64,000 nt of DNA from Sequoia sempervirens (GCA_007258455.2 VDFB02000001.1:16984162-17048161), one strand, 5' to 3'. Shown: positions 13,074-24,735, counted from the first letter of the stretch. The notes: generated by a model not told the origin, from the letters alone. Numbers and translations are program-made.

Positions 13074-13149
13074 ATTGATTTGATCAATCAACCTTAGCTT
13101 GATTTTCAACAAAATCCCAAACAGAGCACTGATATCATCACATATGTCC

Positions 13150-13357
13150 ATATCGAAAATGTCAAAATCATGCGAAAAATCCAAAAACATCCAAAACATT
13201 GAAAAATCCAAAAACATGGAATTCAAACTACGTCATCTCTAAGCTTAAATGTAGGCAAAGCTAATCTTTGATCAGCCCCCGAGACACAAAAATCCAAACA
13301 CATTAAAAAAACCAAGAAAATCCAAAAACATCCAAAATCACATCAAAATCCAAAAAC
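13150..13357. repeat. Degenerate AATCCAAAAACATC micro-repeats
   Basis: Irregular reiteration of words such as AAAATCCAAAAACATCC. The same repeat field resumes right after the inserted element, at 14172-14275, showing that the element landed inside it. Confidence 0.7.
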
Positions 13358-13360
13358 ATC

Positions 13361-14171
13361 GGGTATGTGCAGGATCATCATGGAAAAAACAAGCCCTTAA
13401 GTGGCAAAAATTTAGAAAAATTAGAGTTAGGCAACTTGACGTAAAAATTGAATAAGTTATCTATATTATTTCAAAATATGTAAGAATAGAATCGTAGCAA
13501 ATTGAATGTAGTTTCTAAACGACTAGGTTTGTTTTTTTTTTTTTTTTTAAATCTCTTTGGTGAAAACTTGAAATTTTAATGCAGTAGTACTTAAATTTTA
13601 GGGAAAAAATAAGAAGTAGGTGTCTGTTTGACCACCCTAACCAAAATAAAATGATAATATTTTTTTATAAGATTTTAGATATAAGTAGAGGACTCATGAC
13701 CTAATGTGATGATTTTTTTTGTAATTTTTTTCCAAGTAAATAATTAATTATGATTTTTTTATTAAAACTTTTTTAAAATATTAAATTTTTTTTAAAATAT
13801 TAAAAACTCGTATGTCTAACAACCTTAACATGGTCAAAACTACATGAAATTCAATTTTTCTTTTTATAAGCCTATAGTATGTGAAACATAGAATGTGACA
13901 CATGTTTTGGATTCAAAAAATGTGATATCGTTTGAAAGCTATAGATGTTTTTCAATCAGCCTATCAATCAGGACTTTAGTCATAATTCAAATAGAAAATG
14001 AATAATAATTACTTATTAAATTCAAAGTAAAGCATAATTTATATTGGTGCAAAGCTAAGAATATCCTTTAAAAACCCTTTTTATTTCATCAATTTTGGGT
14101 TAAAAAAAGGTCGTCAACCACATACCCATCATATTGCCACTTTTTGGCCCATCATGATCCTGCACATACCC
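13361..14171. mobile_element. 811-bp terminal-inverted-repeat element (MITE-like)
   Basis: The left end GGGTATGTGCAGGATCATCA and the right end, which reverse-complements to GGGTATGTGCAGGATCATGA, match over 18 of 18 bases before diverging slightly. Both ends are flanked by ATC (13358-13360 and 14172-14174), a candidate 3-bp target duplication. The interior is AT-rich and has no open frame of note, so this is a non-autonomous DNA transposon. A 3-bp duplication with GGG-starting ends would suit the PIF/Harbinger group, but the duplication is not the usual TWA, so the superfamily is left open. Confidence 0.75.
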
Positions 14172-14504
14172 ATCCATAAAATCTTAGAAAACCCCAAAAA
14201 CATTGGAAAATCCAAAAAAGCCTCAAAACATTTCAAAAAATGTCAAAAACATCCAAATATTTGAAAAAATCCATCCGTCTCATCTCACTTTCACTCGAAA
14301 TAATCAATCATCCATAATAAATTGATTGTCACCTTCATCCTTTGGCAACACAAACAATAACAATCACAACAATCAAGAAAAGGAAACTTCAAACACAAAA
14401 TCAAAATCAGAACAACAAACCTTTAAACACGAAATGCAACTCTTGATCATTTTCAAACATGTCAATTGACCTGGTATCAATAGCCTTTCGAACAAACCTA
14501 TCAA
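14172..14504. other. Non-coding internal region, micro-repeats then unique sequence
   Basis: 14172-14275 continues the AATCCAAAAACATC repeat field; the rest shows nothing recognisable. Confidence 0.5.
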
Positions 14505-14745
14505 CTTGCCACCATCCACTAACATGTCCTAGGATATATCCTTCCTACAATGGGCATTATCTTTTGGAAAAACACTTTGGATAAACGAAATGACTTGCCA
14601 CCATCCACTAACATGTCCTAGGATATATCCTTCCTACAATGGGAATTATGTTTTGAAAAAACACTTTGAATAAACGAAATGACATGCCACCATCCACTAA
14701 CATGTCCTAGGATGTATCCTTCTTACAATGGAAATTATCTTTTGG
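14505..14745 (+). repeat. 89-bp tandem repeat, about 2.7 units
   Basis: Units begin at 14505, 14594 and 14683 with (CTT/CAT)GCCACCATCCACTAACATG and contain TCCTAGGATATATCCTTC. The spacing is exactly 89 bases both times. Differences between units are single substitutions. The third unit is incomplete and ends near TTATCTTTTGGC. Confidence 0.9.
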
Positions 14746-15746
14746 CAATAGTTTCGGTTCTTATCCTAAAACAAAACACATCCCTTTGGCTCAAGGTATG
14801 AAGAACATTGGCTTGTTTGCGTACTTGATATTCTCTTTTGATTTATCTTATTGCGCTCATTCTAAGGACCTCTCGATGATATCCAAACAAAGGATTTAGA
14901 GAGATAGGAATGGGGAAACGATCATTATCTTTTGTCTGTTGTGCTTGTTGGATGTTCTTGTAATATAACTTGGTGAATACTTTCTTTGTTAGGTACATCC
15001 TAGTGAGGTTTCTGTATGTCAAGTGTGAACAAGAATACTCCTATCTATTTGTCAAGTCAAAGTCCATCGCACTAGGTACAACCCCATCCTGGTTCTTTAT
15101 ACCTTGATGCATCGTATGTATGTGTATTATCAAAAATAAGGTAAGTAGCCCTTTTAAAATCCCAAACCTTGATAAGTGAATCATCATCATCATCATCATC
15201 ATCTCTACTAAAGTCTCATCATCATCTCTCATAAATTTGGCTTATTGGATCCTCATTTCTCATTTCTTCTTCTCCACACTAACATCATGTTATCATCATG
15301 AGTGCATCCATCCTACATCCACAAACCATCAGTATTCTGCACATTATCCCACATGCATGTTCATCATCATAATATAGATCTGTTAGTCTAAGCAGATCTC
15401 ATAAACTCATATATTTGCATAAAACATTCATTCCAAATCATATAGGCATCATCGTATCATCCATCCCACATGCATGTTCATCATATTTTAAGTTGTTTAG
15501 GATAATATAGATCCGTTATTCTAAGCATCCTAAAATCATCTCATCTGCATCATCATCATAACCATCCATTTTGAACCTATTTATCATGAGATCGACCCTC
15601 AAATTGAATCTTTTTGGTTGATCTCTCGAGAGCGCAATGTACTAGTATACTTATTTCCACCGGGGCATCCAAAAAAATCAGATTTTTTTTGAATTTTGAT
15701 CATGGAAAGTTTATTCTTTGAACCAACACAACAAGTACATTGCTTC
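14746..15746. other. 3' untranslated part of Tat-like element
   Basis: About 1 kb with no usable ORF. It contains a (TCA)n run at 15180-15205 and short direct repeats around CCACATGCATGTTCATCAT (15350 and 15469) and ATAATATAGATC(T/C)GTTA (15371 and 15502). Confidence 0.5.
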
Positions 15747-15760
15747 AAAGAGGGGCAAAA
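15747..15760 (+). other. Polypurine tract before 3' LTR
   Basis: AAAGAGGGGCAAAA immediately precedes the LTR start TGTAGACACGCG, the expected plus-strand primer position. It shows that the element is in plus orientation. Confidence 0.8.
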
Positions 15761-16728
15761 TGTAGACACGCGAAATTAACATCATGCACTTAATCAAATT
15801 CACATTCATTCACTCATCAGGTAAATCAAATTCATTAAATTCAATCTCTAAGGATCACCCATTTAAATTGAATAAATTGACTTTATTTAATTTAAGCCTA
15901 TCATCATCCTTTTAATTAAATAAATCAAACCTTTATTTAATTAAATTTGAAATCACCTTTCATCTCCCTTTGATTTAATTTAAATCCCTAAATCTAAGTC
16001 AAATGGGTCAAAACCCCTAATCCCCATCTTAATTAATCAAATCCATGATTAATGCTAATCCTAATCACCCATCACATCCTCTAGCTTTTCCCACTTGCAC
16101 AAATAAATCAATTTATTGATTTATTAATTCATCATTTTCTTTCAACACGGCATAAAAGGAGAATATTCTTCTAAATTTGAATTTTCCCCCAAGTTGACAT
16201 GTACATCCAACAAGGCATTTTTGAGCTCTTACATGTCTCTTGCAAAGGCAAAACTTAGCATTTAACTCTCAAAATCAAATTTCAAATTTCCCCCTCTTTG
16301 GCACATTGACCAAAATGTGCTCATTCCTCAACCTGTCACATGTTGACAAGTGGCATTTTGCCATTGGTTTTTTTTTAGTCCCACATCCTCCATGTTTGGA
16401 ATTCTTCTATCCTTCTTGCTCATAAATAGAGGCCTTTTCTATTCTTTTAATCCTCCACAATCTTAGTATCTATGTCATACACACATCATCTTGCATCTTT
16501 TTCACCACATCTTCATAGCATTTCATATCATCTTCATCATGGAGCTTAGCAAAGGCTTGGGAAAGGGCTTCTTTCCACATTGAAGAAGCACCAATCCACT
16601 ATAAGATGTTGGTTTGATCATTAGAATAATGTTTCCTTATGTTTTGCTTGATTTTTGCTTCTTTTCCATTATTCTTGTGTTCAAATGAATCTTATAGGGA
16701 ATTTTTTGTTTGTTTTGGTTCACTAACA
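15761..16728 (+). repeat. 3' LTR of Tat-like element
   Basis: The start TGTAGACACGCGAAATTAAC follows the polypurine tract. The most likely end is CACTAACA at 16728, giving about 968 bp with TGT...ACA termini; the end is inferred because the partner LTR is absent. U3 is rich in TTTAATTAAATAAAT words. A TATA-like CATAAATAGAGGC at 16421 marks the probable promoter, with R and U5 following. Confidence 0.65.
16421..16430 (+). promoter_or_regulatory. TATA-like box in 3' LTR
   Basis: CATAAATAGA followed by GGCC lies about 660 bp into the LTR, where a U3 promoter TATA is expected. It resembles the stronger ACTATAAATAGAGGG box in the LTR at 47682. Confidence 0.5.
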
Positions 16729-19700
16729 ATGCTAAGGGCTTTTTTTTTTTACCAAATGCAGATTTAAGGTTCACAGTAACATAGAAATTACAAATGGATA
16801 ATTATGGATTTGTAGAGGAAATCAACAATTAAAAAGAAGACAATCAAAACAAAAAGATTAGAAATGTCTCATTTATTCAAAAACATAAAATAGAGCTCAA
16901 AGACTCTATCTCCCCATACAAAGATTAAGTTTTGAAAAATAACTCCTTTCCCCAGATGAACAGCAAAAAGTTTAATTAGTGTAATCCCCCAACCTTCAAA
17001 GAGGCTCTTGTTTCATAGCTAAAAGATCTCCTTTACATTGAAATGTTACAATAAATAACCTCTTTGTTGACTCCAATTTGTGACCTTTCAGTTACAAACT
17101 CGTTCGTATACTTGCCTATTTTTGTTTGCATAGAAGGATAAAAGATAAGAGCTCAAAAGACTCGACTCTAGGTGGAACAATAGCTGGCAAGAAAAATAAT
17201 TGGTGTGAGTTTTATAACATATGTTTTTTTTCTTGATTTTTGTTCACCCCTTGGCCTAGCTTTCTTTATGCTTAACTGATGGTTGCATGTTTTATGTTAA
17301 ACCACCTTATCCTTTTTCCTTTATTATAACTAATTTTGTAATCTTTTTTAAAAAAGGAATTAATCTTCGTATTGATTTCAATTGCAACAGCTTGTCTAGA
17401 AAGTCTTAGTGAACATAGAAGCTTCTTGATTTTACACATCAGAAATATCTTCACTTTCCTGAAATTAGGTTGGACGGTTACACTTGCAACTATTGTCCAT
17501 GTGTCTCCTTTAGAAAAAATTATGGCTTCTCCTGACCGTTCAGCTCCACATCATTTAATGGAAAAAATTTCATCTATAGGAATCCTTCAAAGAATGTAGG
17601 CTTGTTGCATATCATCATACGTTGCAATATCTAATCCTAAAACAAGAAATGTTTGAAATGGTTCCACAAACCAAACAAATTATTCAAATGTGAAAGGACT
17701 AAAAGCATTAGAGACCAATGATTTCCACTATGCATGCCCTAATTTCAATTCTTTTATAGAATATTCATTTGGTATATTTCTTCTTTTATAAAAATATTCC
17801 AAAACTCCAAGTGCATAGTGCATAACAATGTCCACATCTTCTTCTTGTATCAAGAAGCAAAGTACGTGGCGTATCCAATGTTGCAACCAAAATATTTCTC
17901 TCCACCTCATTTAATAAATCATTGCTTGCACCTCTCAACAAAAGTGTGCAAACTTTTGGATTCTTCTCTTCGAGCTTATTTCCCAACTGACCCATCTTGA
18001 TATATTTCCAATCATCACTCGAATGCTTGATGGTTCTCTCACTATAATAGTTGAACTGTCATGAATCTCCCCCATATACAATGAACAACAATATAATTCA
18101 TTATCATGTAGTGGGCGACATGGAAGCTATCTTATGCAATCAAACTCCCAAGGCCCATTAAGTTTTACAAACTTTTCAGTTTCAAAGGAATTAGTATTCC
18201 TCATTTCATTATTTTCTTGACACCTTTTCATCATTGGGACAAGTTATACAAAAAGCAACCTAACTTCATAATGATATGAGCCACCTTGAAGGATCTCCTA
18301 AGACTTTTATGGAGCATCAACCTTTATAAATTCATCTAACCTTTGTACTAGAGTCACAATCAAATATAATGATAGTTTATCAGACAATAAAATATGATAA
18401 TTCATCATCTACTAGAAATGTCTGAGCAGTGAGAACATAATCATGAAGTATTGATTAATCTCTCTATTGTGTTTCATCAAAGGAACTCTAAACACCATTT
18501 TTTGATGCACCCTATATTTATTCAAGCACCCTGTATTGAATGTTCACTCCCTTTCATTAGCTTGGACCATCAATGTATAGCAACCCCAAGTTCTTTTCTT
18601 CCCTATATTGGCTAGTTTTTTAAACATACACCATTGACAATAGAAACACCTTTCGATTTCAAATTTGATGCAAATGTAATGGGAACTGTTAATCCTCAAG
18701 TAAAATTTCCTTGCCGCATTCATTTTTGGTTAGGTCTCTATTTGATTATTTGGTGTATCACCTAATTGATGTTTGAACATCCACCGCCTTGTCTTCATAT
18801 TGTTTCAAAGCAATATTAGGCCGTTTTAATAGGTGTCTCACCATGGCAGGCTTTACAGTAATTCTTATTACCTCTTGTAACACCACCTAACATTCACTTT
18901 AGCCTCCATGTTTTTAACTATCCCGATGACCGTTTTGATGGTTCATGTAACCTAACAAGCAACACTTTCGGTGGTTATGCAAACAACATAAAATCCCACT
19001 CAAGTTTGAATGACTAGATGAAAACCCATCCACCACAATAAAACATGATAACTTTGAAAATATGCCTTGCATGAACATCAAAAATGAGGCTTGAAAAATA
19101 ATCTTTCAAAAGAGCTCTGATAGTCATTAGATTTTAAATACATTGTTGTCACTCTCTTTGTATTTGGGAAATTGCATTTCAGAGGTCAACAATAATTCCA
19201 AAACCATCTTTCTATGTCGATAGCTCTATGATATATAGACATCACATTGAGTTCCTTTCAAAATCATTCATAGTATCAACGACCTTGTATTTGGTTTTAT
19301 ATGGTTCTAGTAGGCTCCAAGAGTCCATTTTCATTTTCCATTATCTATTTGAACATCAATACTATCCCATTTCCTTCAGGTGTGCTAAGCTCATCACCAC
19401 CCAATTGACCATAGCATGATTTTAGTTTGATGAAGATGGGAAGGAGATTACATGCCTTAGACTGATATGTGAATGCTCAACTGTGGTGATAGGGATATGA
19501 TTATTTCCCATAATCAGAAAACAAATTCCTTGCACCAAATAGCTCAATCTTCAAATGTATGGTCAAACCATCATTTTGATAATTAGAAAGATAAGCAATT
19601 TCAACCATGGAAATATCATGTTGTCTTTAATGAAACTATTAGCTAATGAGATGCTTTGTTGCAATATGGTTGAATATAAAAGGGAAAACTTTAAAAAATT

Positions 19701-20249
19701 TAGGGAACAAACATGGGGCTAATAGGTCCCACCAAGCTTTTTCAAGTGGAGGAAATGTCGGGGAGTTGAGAAGTTAAGTATATTTGTTGAATATATCAGA
19801 ATCTCAATTTAAATAAGGCTCAAGGTGTATAATATAGGGTCCTTTGGGCCTATTAATGATGATATGAAGGTCATAAATGAAATAGGGCCCAAAAATCAAT
19901 GTGAAGGTGTAAATAAATACAATTTACAACATTAAATTAAGGAAAAATTATGTCTATTTAGCTTAAAAGGGCCCTAAATCCAATGTGAATGTGGAAAACA
20001 CATTACAACACTAGATCAATGTGACATTAGTCCATTTTAATGTTAACCATTCCTAAATTAAGTGTGAAAATGTAGAGGGATACTTTTTCCATTGTTACAT
20101 TGATATGATAGATAGAGAATATATTTATGAGGTTAGGTAGGTTGGCCTAGTTGTGGCCAAAAGTAATCAAGGGAAAATTTTCCATGAAGAGACAAAGGCT
20201 TAAACCTACTAGATATATAGTATGTATTTGTCCTTCAAATGGGAAATTG
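16729..20249. other. AT-rich DNA of unknown origin
   Basis: Apart from the chaperonin-like relic at 17790-17995 I recognise nothing in 3.5 kb. Around 19860-20020 a GGGCCC(A/T)AA(A)ATC(A/C)AATGTGAA segment occurs twice about 90 bases apart, suggesting an old local duplication. Confidence 0.45.
17790..17995 (-). pseudogene. Relic resembling chaperonin CCT gamma subunit (CCT3)
   Basis: The minus-strand frame contains KLEEKNPKVCTLLLRGASND followed by LLNEVERN, then TLLLDTR. The family block in TCP-1/CCT gamma proteins is of the form C-T-x-LLRG-[AP]-S-K-[DE]-x-L-x-E-x-[DE]-RN...NxxxDPxLVPGGGA, so about 45 residues agree in order and spacing. After LLDTR the conserved glycine-rich turn is lost and the frame shifts into a second open stretch. 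Real CCT3 is about 550 residues; no other part was found on either side. It is most simply a captured or retrotransposed gene fragment in decay. A full-length search could show a different CCT subunit. Confidence 0.5.
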
Positions 20250-21153
20250 AGGCATTTATGGATAATGTCAAGCACTTAATTTATGGAAGGAATTCATGGA
20301 TGACAAAACTTCACTTTCAAAATTGATTCAAGGTAGGGATTATGGTAAAGGTAATGTTTAAATTCTTAGGTCTAATTTAGATGGGAAGGATCAAGGAACC
20401 AATCGTAGTATGGATAGAACCACCTTGCACTCTAACTAAGTCTTATAATTGTCCCAATTTGTCATGGTATAACTCTTTCACATAGATAAATTATTCCATG
20501 ATCATATTCACTAAGCATATTGGATCAATGAGTACTTGTGTGGATTTATCATTAATTTTGGTGGTAATATAGAGAGGACTATCAAGTGCATGCATAAAAG
20601 CATTGGTATGGATGAAAGTTATATCAAGAAAGATCCTAGTTTTACCTCGGTGAGGATCAATATAGATCATATTAACCATATTATCCATTGATTTAACATT
20701 ATGATCATATGTGGTGGATGTGAGTGATGCATCAATAAATGGATCACCAAGGTTAGTTGCATGGGTATCCAATGAATTGGTATAGATTCGTAGGCTTTTA
20801 GGAGGTGTCATAGATTTATTCCCTTTAACATTCACATCCACCACCAGGATAACATTAGATTCAATGAGGTCTTGCTCTTGTTTCTTAAGATGCATGCATT
20901 ATTTGGTACTATGTTTAGGTGTGTGATGATAGTAACAAAAGGATTTCGATTGTTTGAAAGCGATAATTTTTTTTGTGCTATCGACAAGATGAATGAAGGG
21001 GAGTTGAATCAAATTATTTTTGAGTAAATGGATCATGATGGAATGAAGGGACTCAAAAATTTGTAAAAATTGTCTATCCCTTGGTTTGAGTTGATAGGGG
21101 GCTACAAGTTTTGTAACAACAACCTATATTTGGATGTTATTAGAAAAATAAGG
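20250..21153 (-). pseudogene. Tat gag C-terminus and aspartic protease relic
   Basis: Read on the minus strand from 21153: LLKNNLIQLPFIH, then SFCYYHHTPKHSTK and CMHLKKQEQDLIES, the Cys-x2-His...His Tat gag signature. This is followed by a protease-like block DSPLYITTKINDKSTQVLID and then GGSIHTTIGSLILPI. The catalytic Asp-Thr/Ser-Gly triad appears as IDPIC, so the Asp is present but the following residues are changed. Stops occur at about 20893 and 20491. A family G element (21154-25859) splits this gene; the gag part continues at 25865. No reverse transcriptase follows downstream (below 20250), so the host element was already truncated or its pol is lost. Confidence 0.65.
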
Positions 21154-22266
21154 TGTTGCAATATGGCTTCTAGTGTTTTCATTGATGGAAACTAAAGTCA
21201 TTATTTTGGTCCATAGATCATAATTTTCTCATATCAAAAGGAAAAATAGAGAATGGAGTATTACTGGCAGAAAGCATGAAGAACATGCTATCCAAGTAGT
21301 TTGTCAATTTGTATGCTTCTCTGGATCATCATTTTGTGTTTTGGATCCTCAGGATAGTTTTTTAATCATATATGTTACCTTATTGGTAAGTTATGTGATG
21401 TTGCATTAATCAGTGTACGAGCTTGGAGATCCGACAAGATGTTTTTCTATTTACTTGCTCATTGTGGCCAACTTAGTGAATATAGCATGTCACAAATGTA
21501 TAAGGAGTAATTTTTTTTTTTCTATTTTAGAGCATTTTTTTTGGGTCATAGGAATAGTCTAGCCAACTTGTGTGGGTGTGCATCAAATATTGCTCATCAT
21601 TTGAGACGACATGTGAAGAATATTTTTTATTTTATTTGAAGCCGACATATAGTGATTGAATTCTTTCTAGCGAATATATATGCAAGTTCAAGTAATTCAT
21701 TTTGGTGTGTGTGTGTGTGCAAGTGTGTGTATAGAGCAAAGCATATGTGTGTGCAAAAATTAGAAGATCAGTTGAGTGAATTTTGCTTGAGCAGAAGAGG
21801 ATTGTTGTGAATTAAGGCAGAGCAGAGTAGAGCTAAGTATAGAGTCAGACAAGAGGTCCAGAATTTGATACATGAGCTTCACCGGAACTGAAACTAGGCA
21901 TTTGTAGATGTACAATTATCTTCTCAATTCAACGTTTTCTTGTAATCCAAACATCTTGTAAGGTAGCGAGCCTTCCATTTTTTGAGTAGTGAGCTATAGG
22001 TAGTGTGCTTGAATGCATGTGCATTCCCTTTTCTTCATACTTTTAATAGAGTATATAAATTGTGGATGAATATCCACCGTGGTTTTTCTTCCCCTAACAG
22101 GGTTTCCACATAAAAATCTTGGTGTTATGGTGTTTTGATTATTTCTTTAATGTGCTTGCATGTCTATTTTAGTTTAAATGTTGTGAATGGTTTATGATCA
22201 TAATTGAAATTTAAATATTTCTAAACACTTATTCACCCCCCCTCTCAGTGTTCCTTGAGTCCAACA
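21154..22266 (+). repeat. 5' LTR of family G element
   Basis: Runs from TGTTGCAATATGGCTTCTAG to CTTGAGTCCAACA. It contains a (GT)n run near 21704 and the shared R/U5-like motif CCGTGGTTTTTC...AGGGTTTCCACATAAAAATC at 22078-22125. Its partner at 24749 aligns along its whole length. Confidence 0.85.
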
Positions 22267-22268
22267 AT

Positions 22269-22280
22269 TGGTATTAGAGA
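22269..22280 (+). other. Primer-binding site (initiator-Met tRNA type)
   Basis: TGGTATTAGAGA starts two bases after the LTR and matches TGGTATCAGAGC at 10 of 12 positions. Confidence 0.75.
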
Positions 22281-22329
22281 AAGGTTCCTTTGTAGAAGCT
22301 TAATAGCTTGAGGGGGATCTTAGAATACA

Positions 22330-24544
22330 ATGGAATCTGGTGGTCTTCCACAATAGCTTATGGTGGCACTTGATGATCTTGATCAGTCTAAAGCAGAAGT
22401 CATGGAATTAAAAGAAAATATTGTGGATGCCAAAAAATTCATTCAATCATTAAAGCATAAAATCAATGAGTCAAGAGAAAAGAGGAAGGAACTATGTGAT
22501 CAGATAAAGAAGAAAGAAAATAAAAGCTTGGAAGATGTCCACCTGAATCAGACCCTAAAGGAAATAATTGAAGAATGTAAAAAACTTGGTAGGAATAATG
22601 CTACTCTAAAGCTTGAGATGGAATTTGTGGCAATGAAGCTAACTAAGGAGATTGAAGAAAGGAAGAAGAATGAGGAGAATTTGGTCCAGTCCTTAAAATA
22701 ATTTGGTTATTTGGAGATTGAACTACAACAATCCAGAAATAATGAGCAAGAACTTGAAAGACAAATAGTTATTCTCAGAGATGAACTCACTACTGCAAAT
22801 GAGTACAAGGAGAAGTTCAAGATCAGTTTTGCTAAGCTTGATGAGCTGACTAAAGGATAGAAGGATGCAAATGATAAGCAAGGTATTGGCTATGACAAAG
22901 GTGAAAGATCTGGATCTGAACGTAAGGATTCCAGATAGAAAATTTAGATGAACAAAGCCAAAAGATATCTAATAAGACAACCCAATGCTCAGAAGTTTAA
23001 TGGTTACTACTTTGCTTGTAATAAATTTGGTCATATGGCTTCTCAGTGTAGAAGTAAAATAAATTCAAGTAGTCCATCATTTCTCAGTCAGTGTTTTATT
23101 TGTAATAAGTTTGGTCATAAGTCAATTGAATGCAGAAGTTCGGTCAATGTAAGGAGTGTCAAATGTTGCACTTGTGGAAGATTGGCATGTTACTAATCAA
23201 TGCAGATCAAGAGTAAATCAATGGAATAAATGGTCTAGACAAAGAAATCTAGTGTGCTACATTTGCAATAGATTTGGTTACATTGGAAGATTCTACAGGA
23301 ACAAAAACATGGATAGAAGAGGTCTGGTATACAAAGGAAGAATTTCACATAAAGATGATAAAGAAAAAGGGAAAGTGACCGTGGAAGAAATAAGAGATCA
23401 GATGAAGAAAAAATGGATAGAGAAGAGTGAATCTAATGAAGGAAATAAGCCCATACCAGAAGTAGCCTCTGGTAATTCCTCCAAAAATTGATCTTAGGCC
23501 ATTGGCCTAGGGGGAGTTTTTCAAGAAAAATATTTTATCCCCCTATCAATAGTTGGCACCAGAATGCAAGAAACTTTTAGTAGTTGTGCTATCAGTCTAA
23601 AAAAAATGTCCATGATCAATTATGCAGAAAACCAAGATCTAGAAGGTCCACAGATGAATTCTTCTCTTGCTGTCTAAGAAAACAGAGTTATCAGAACTCC
23701 AAGGGATGACCTAGAATTAGTTGAACTAGATGTGATAATAGTAGAAGGTAGCGAAGAAGAAGGTGCTTTATTAAAAAAAAAGATACTTCAGATTGTTCAA
23801 GAGAAAGATGGAATGCAAAATATTGCTAATATATGGTTAGACAGACCCTCATATGAGCAAGACCTAATTGAGAGCACTCTAGGTAGTTACTTTGTGCATA
23901 ACAACATTGAATTGGAAAGTGTGTAGAAAGTACTTCCTAAAGAGTTGACTGAATGTATTAGGGAAACTATGGCCTTTGAGTCTAAGGATAGGAAAGAGGA
24001 ATAAATAATTCTACATTTGAAGGAGTAGTTCAGGCTATCCCTTAGCAAATTAAAAATGAAAATGAATGTGTTGAGGCAATGTATAAACTTAGAAAATAAA
24101 ATCTACAATTATTATCTTCGTTGGCCTCGTGTAATTGGGAAATACAAGGAAAAGCTAGACCAAATTGAAAGAGAGTTGAACAAAATTGGTCAAGATTATA
24201 ACATGTTTCAAGACTAGGAAGGTACAGTAAAGAAAAGGATTCATGAGTTATAGAATGAGCATGCAAAATTTCACTTTCCCATAAACACCCTTGTGGACAC
24301 TTTTTGGAAAGTAAATGATTTGATTGAATGCAGATTAGAGCAGCAAATTGAGATTCTGACCAAAGGAGAGAAATTAGAAGAAGCAATCACAATTTTAGAA
24401 TCTCTCATCCATATCATCAAACAAACATTAGAAAATAGTAGCCTGATCTTAATCATTGCGATTGTAGTAGATGCTTGGAAGAAATTTCTTTCAGAAATGA
24501 AAGATAAGTACAAAATCATTTTACAACTTCTGCAACAATTGTAG
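22330..24544 (+). pseudogene. Family G gag-like protein: coiled coil, four CCHC knuckles, helical C-domain
   Basis: The likely start is ATG 22330 (MESGGLPQ, stop, LMVALDD), 64 bases after the LTR. The first about 190 codons are a Lys/Glu coiled coil with SREKRKELCDQIKKKENK. From 23000 come knuckles: ACNKFGHMASQC (first Cys replaced by Tyr), CFICNKFGHKSIEC (complete), a third broken by a frameshift near 23165 (CCTCGRL then HVTNQC), and CYICNRFGYIGRFY (His and last Cys lost). After the frameshift every later open stretch (23156, 23732, 24293) stays in one frame to the TAG at 24542, so the original protein was about 740 residues with a C-terminal Leu/Lys/Glu-rich helical region of about 300 residues. 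Knuckles bind nucleic acid; the C-domain is unrecognised. At least five stops plus one frameshift make it a pseudogene. Confidence 0.75.
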
Positions 24545-24735
24545 TTCTTGAAAATTTTGATTCTATTTCTAATTAGAAAAGGGGGAGAGATAAAGCAGTG
24601 AAATTTTGTCTTTTATGTCAAAGGGGGAGAGAGTGCTGTGAAAAATTCCTTTTCATTCAAAGGGGGCATAGTGTTTTGAAATAATCTCTTGGTTTCATCA
24701 CTTAGTCATTCTTAACTAAGTGTTGCCATTAATTC

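Larger units (their letters stand above)
8869..16728 (+). mobile_element. Pol-less Tat-like LTR retrotransposon (5' end missing)
   Basis: Components in order: one long decayed ORF (8869-11955) with the Tat gag C-terminal Cys/His signature, about 3.7 kb of repeat-rich non-coding DNA, a polypurine tract at 15747 and a 3' LTR from 15761. No reverse transcriptase, RNase H or integrase sequence lies between the ORF and the polypurine tract, so this is a non-autonomous derivative of the LARD kind that would rely on a full Tat element for its enzymes. The 5' LTR was not recognised upstream. An 811-bp terminal-inverted-repeat element is inserted at 13361. Assignment to Tat rests on the gag signature and the AGGGGCAAAATGTAGAC boundary style. 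Confidence 0.6.

Noticed and set aside
14505..14745. CRISPR-like array
   Set aside because: Units are contiguous 89-bp tandem repeats without spacers, in plant retroelement DNA.
15041..15232. Minus-strand frame with Met/Asp runs
   Set aside because: Produced by the (TCA)n run at 15180; not a gene.
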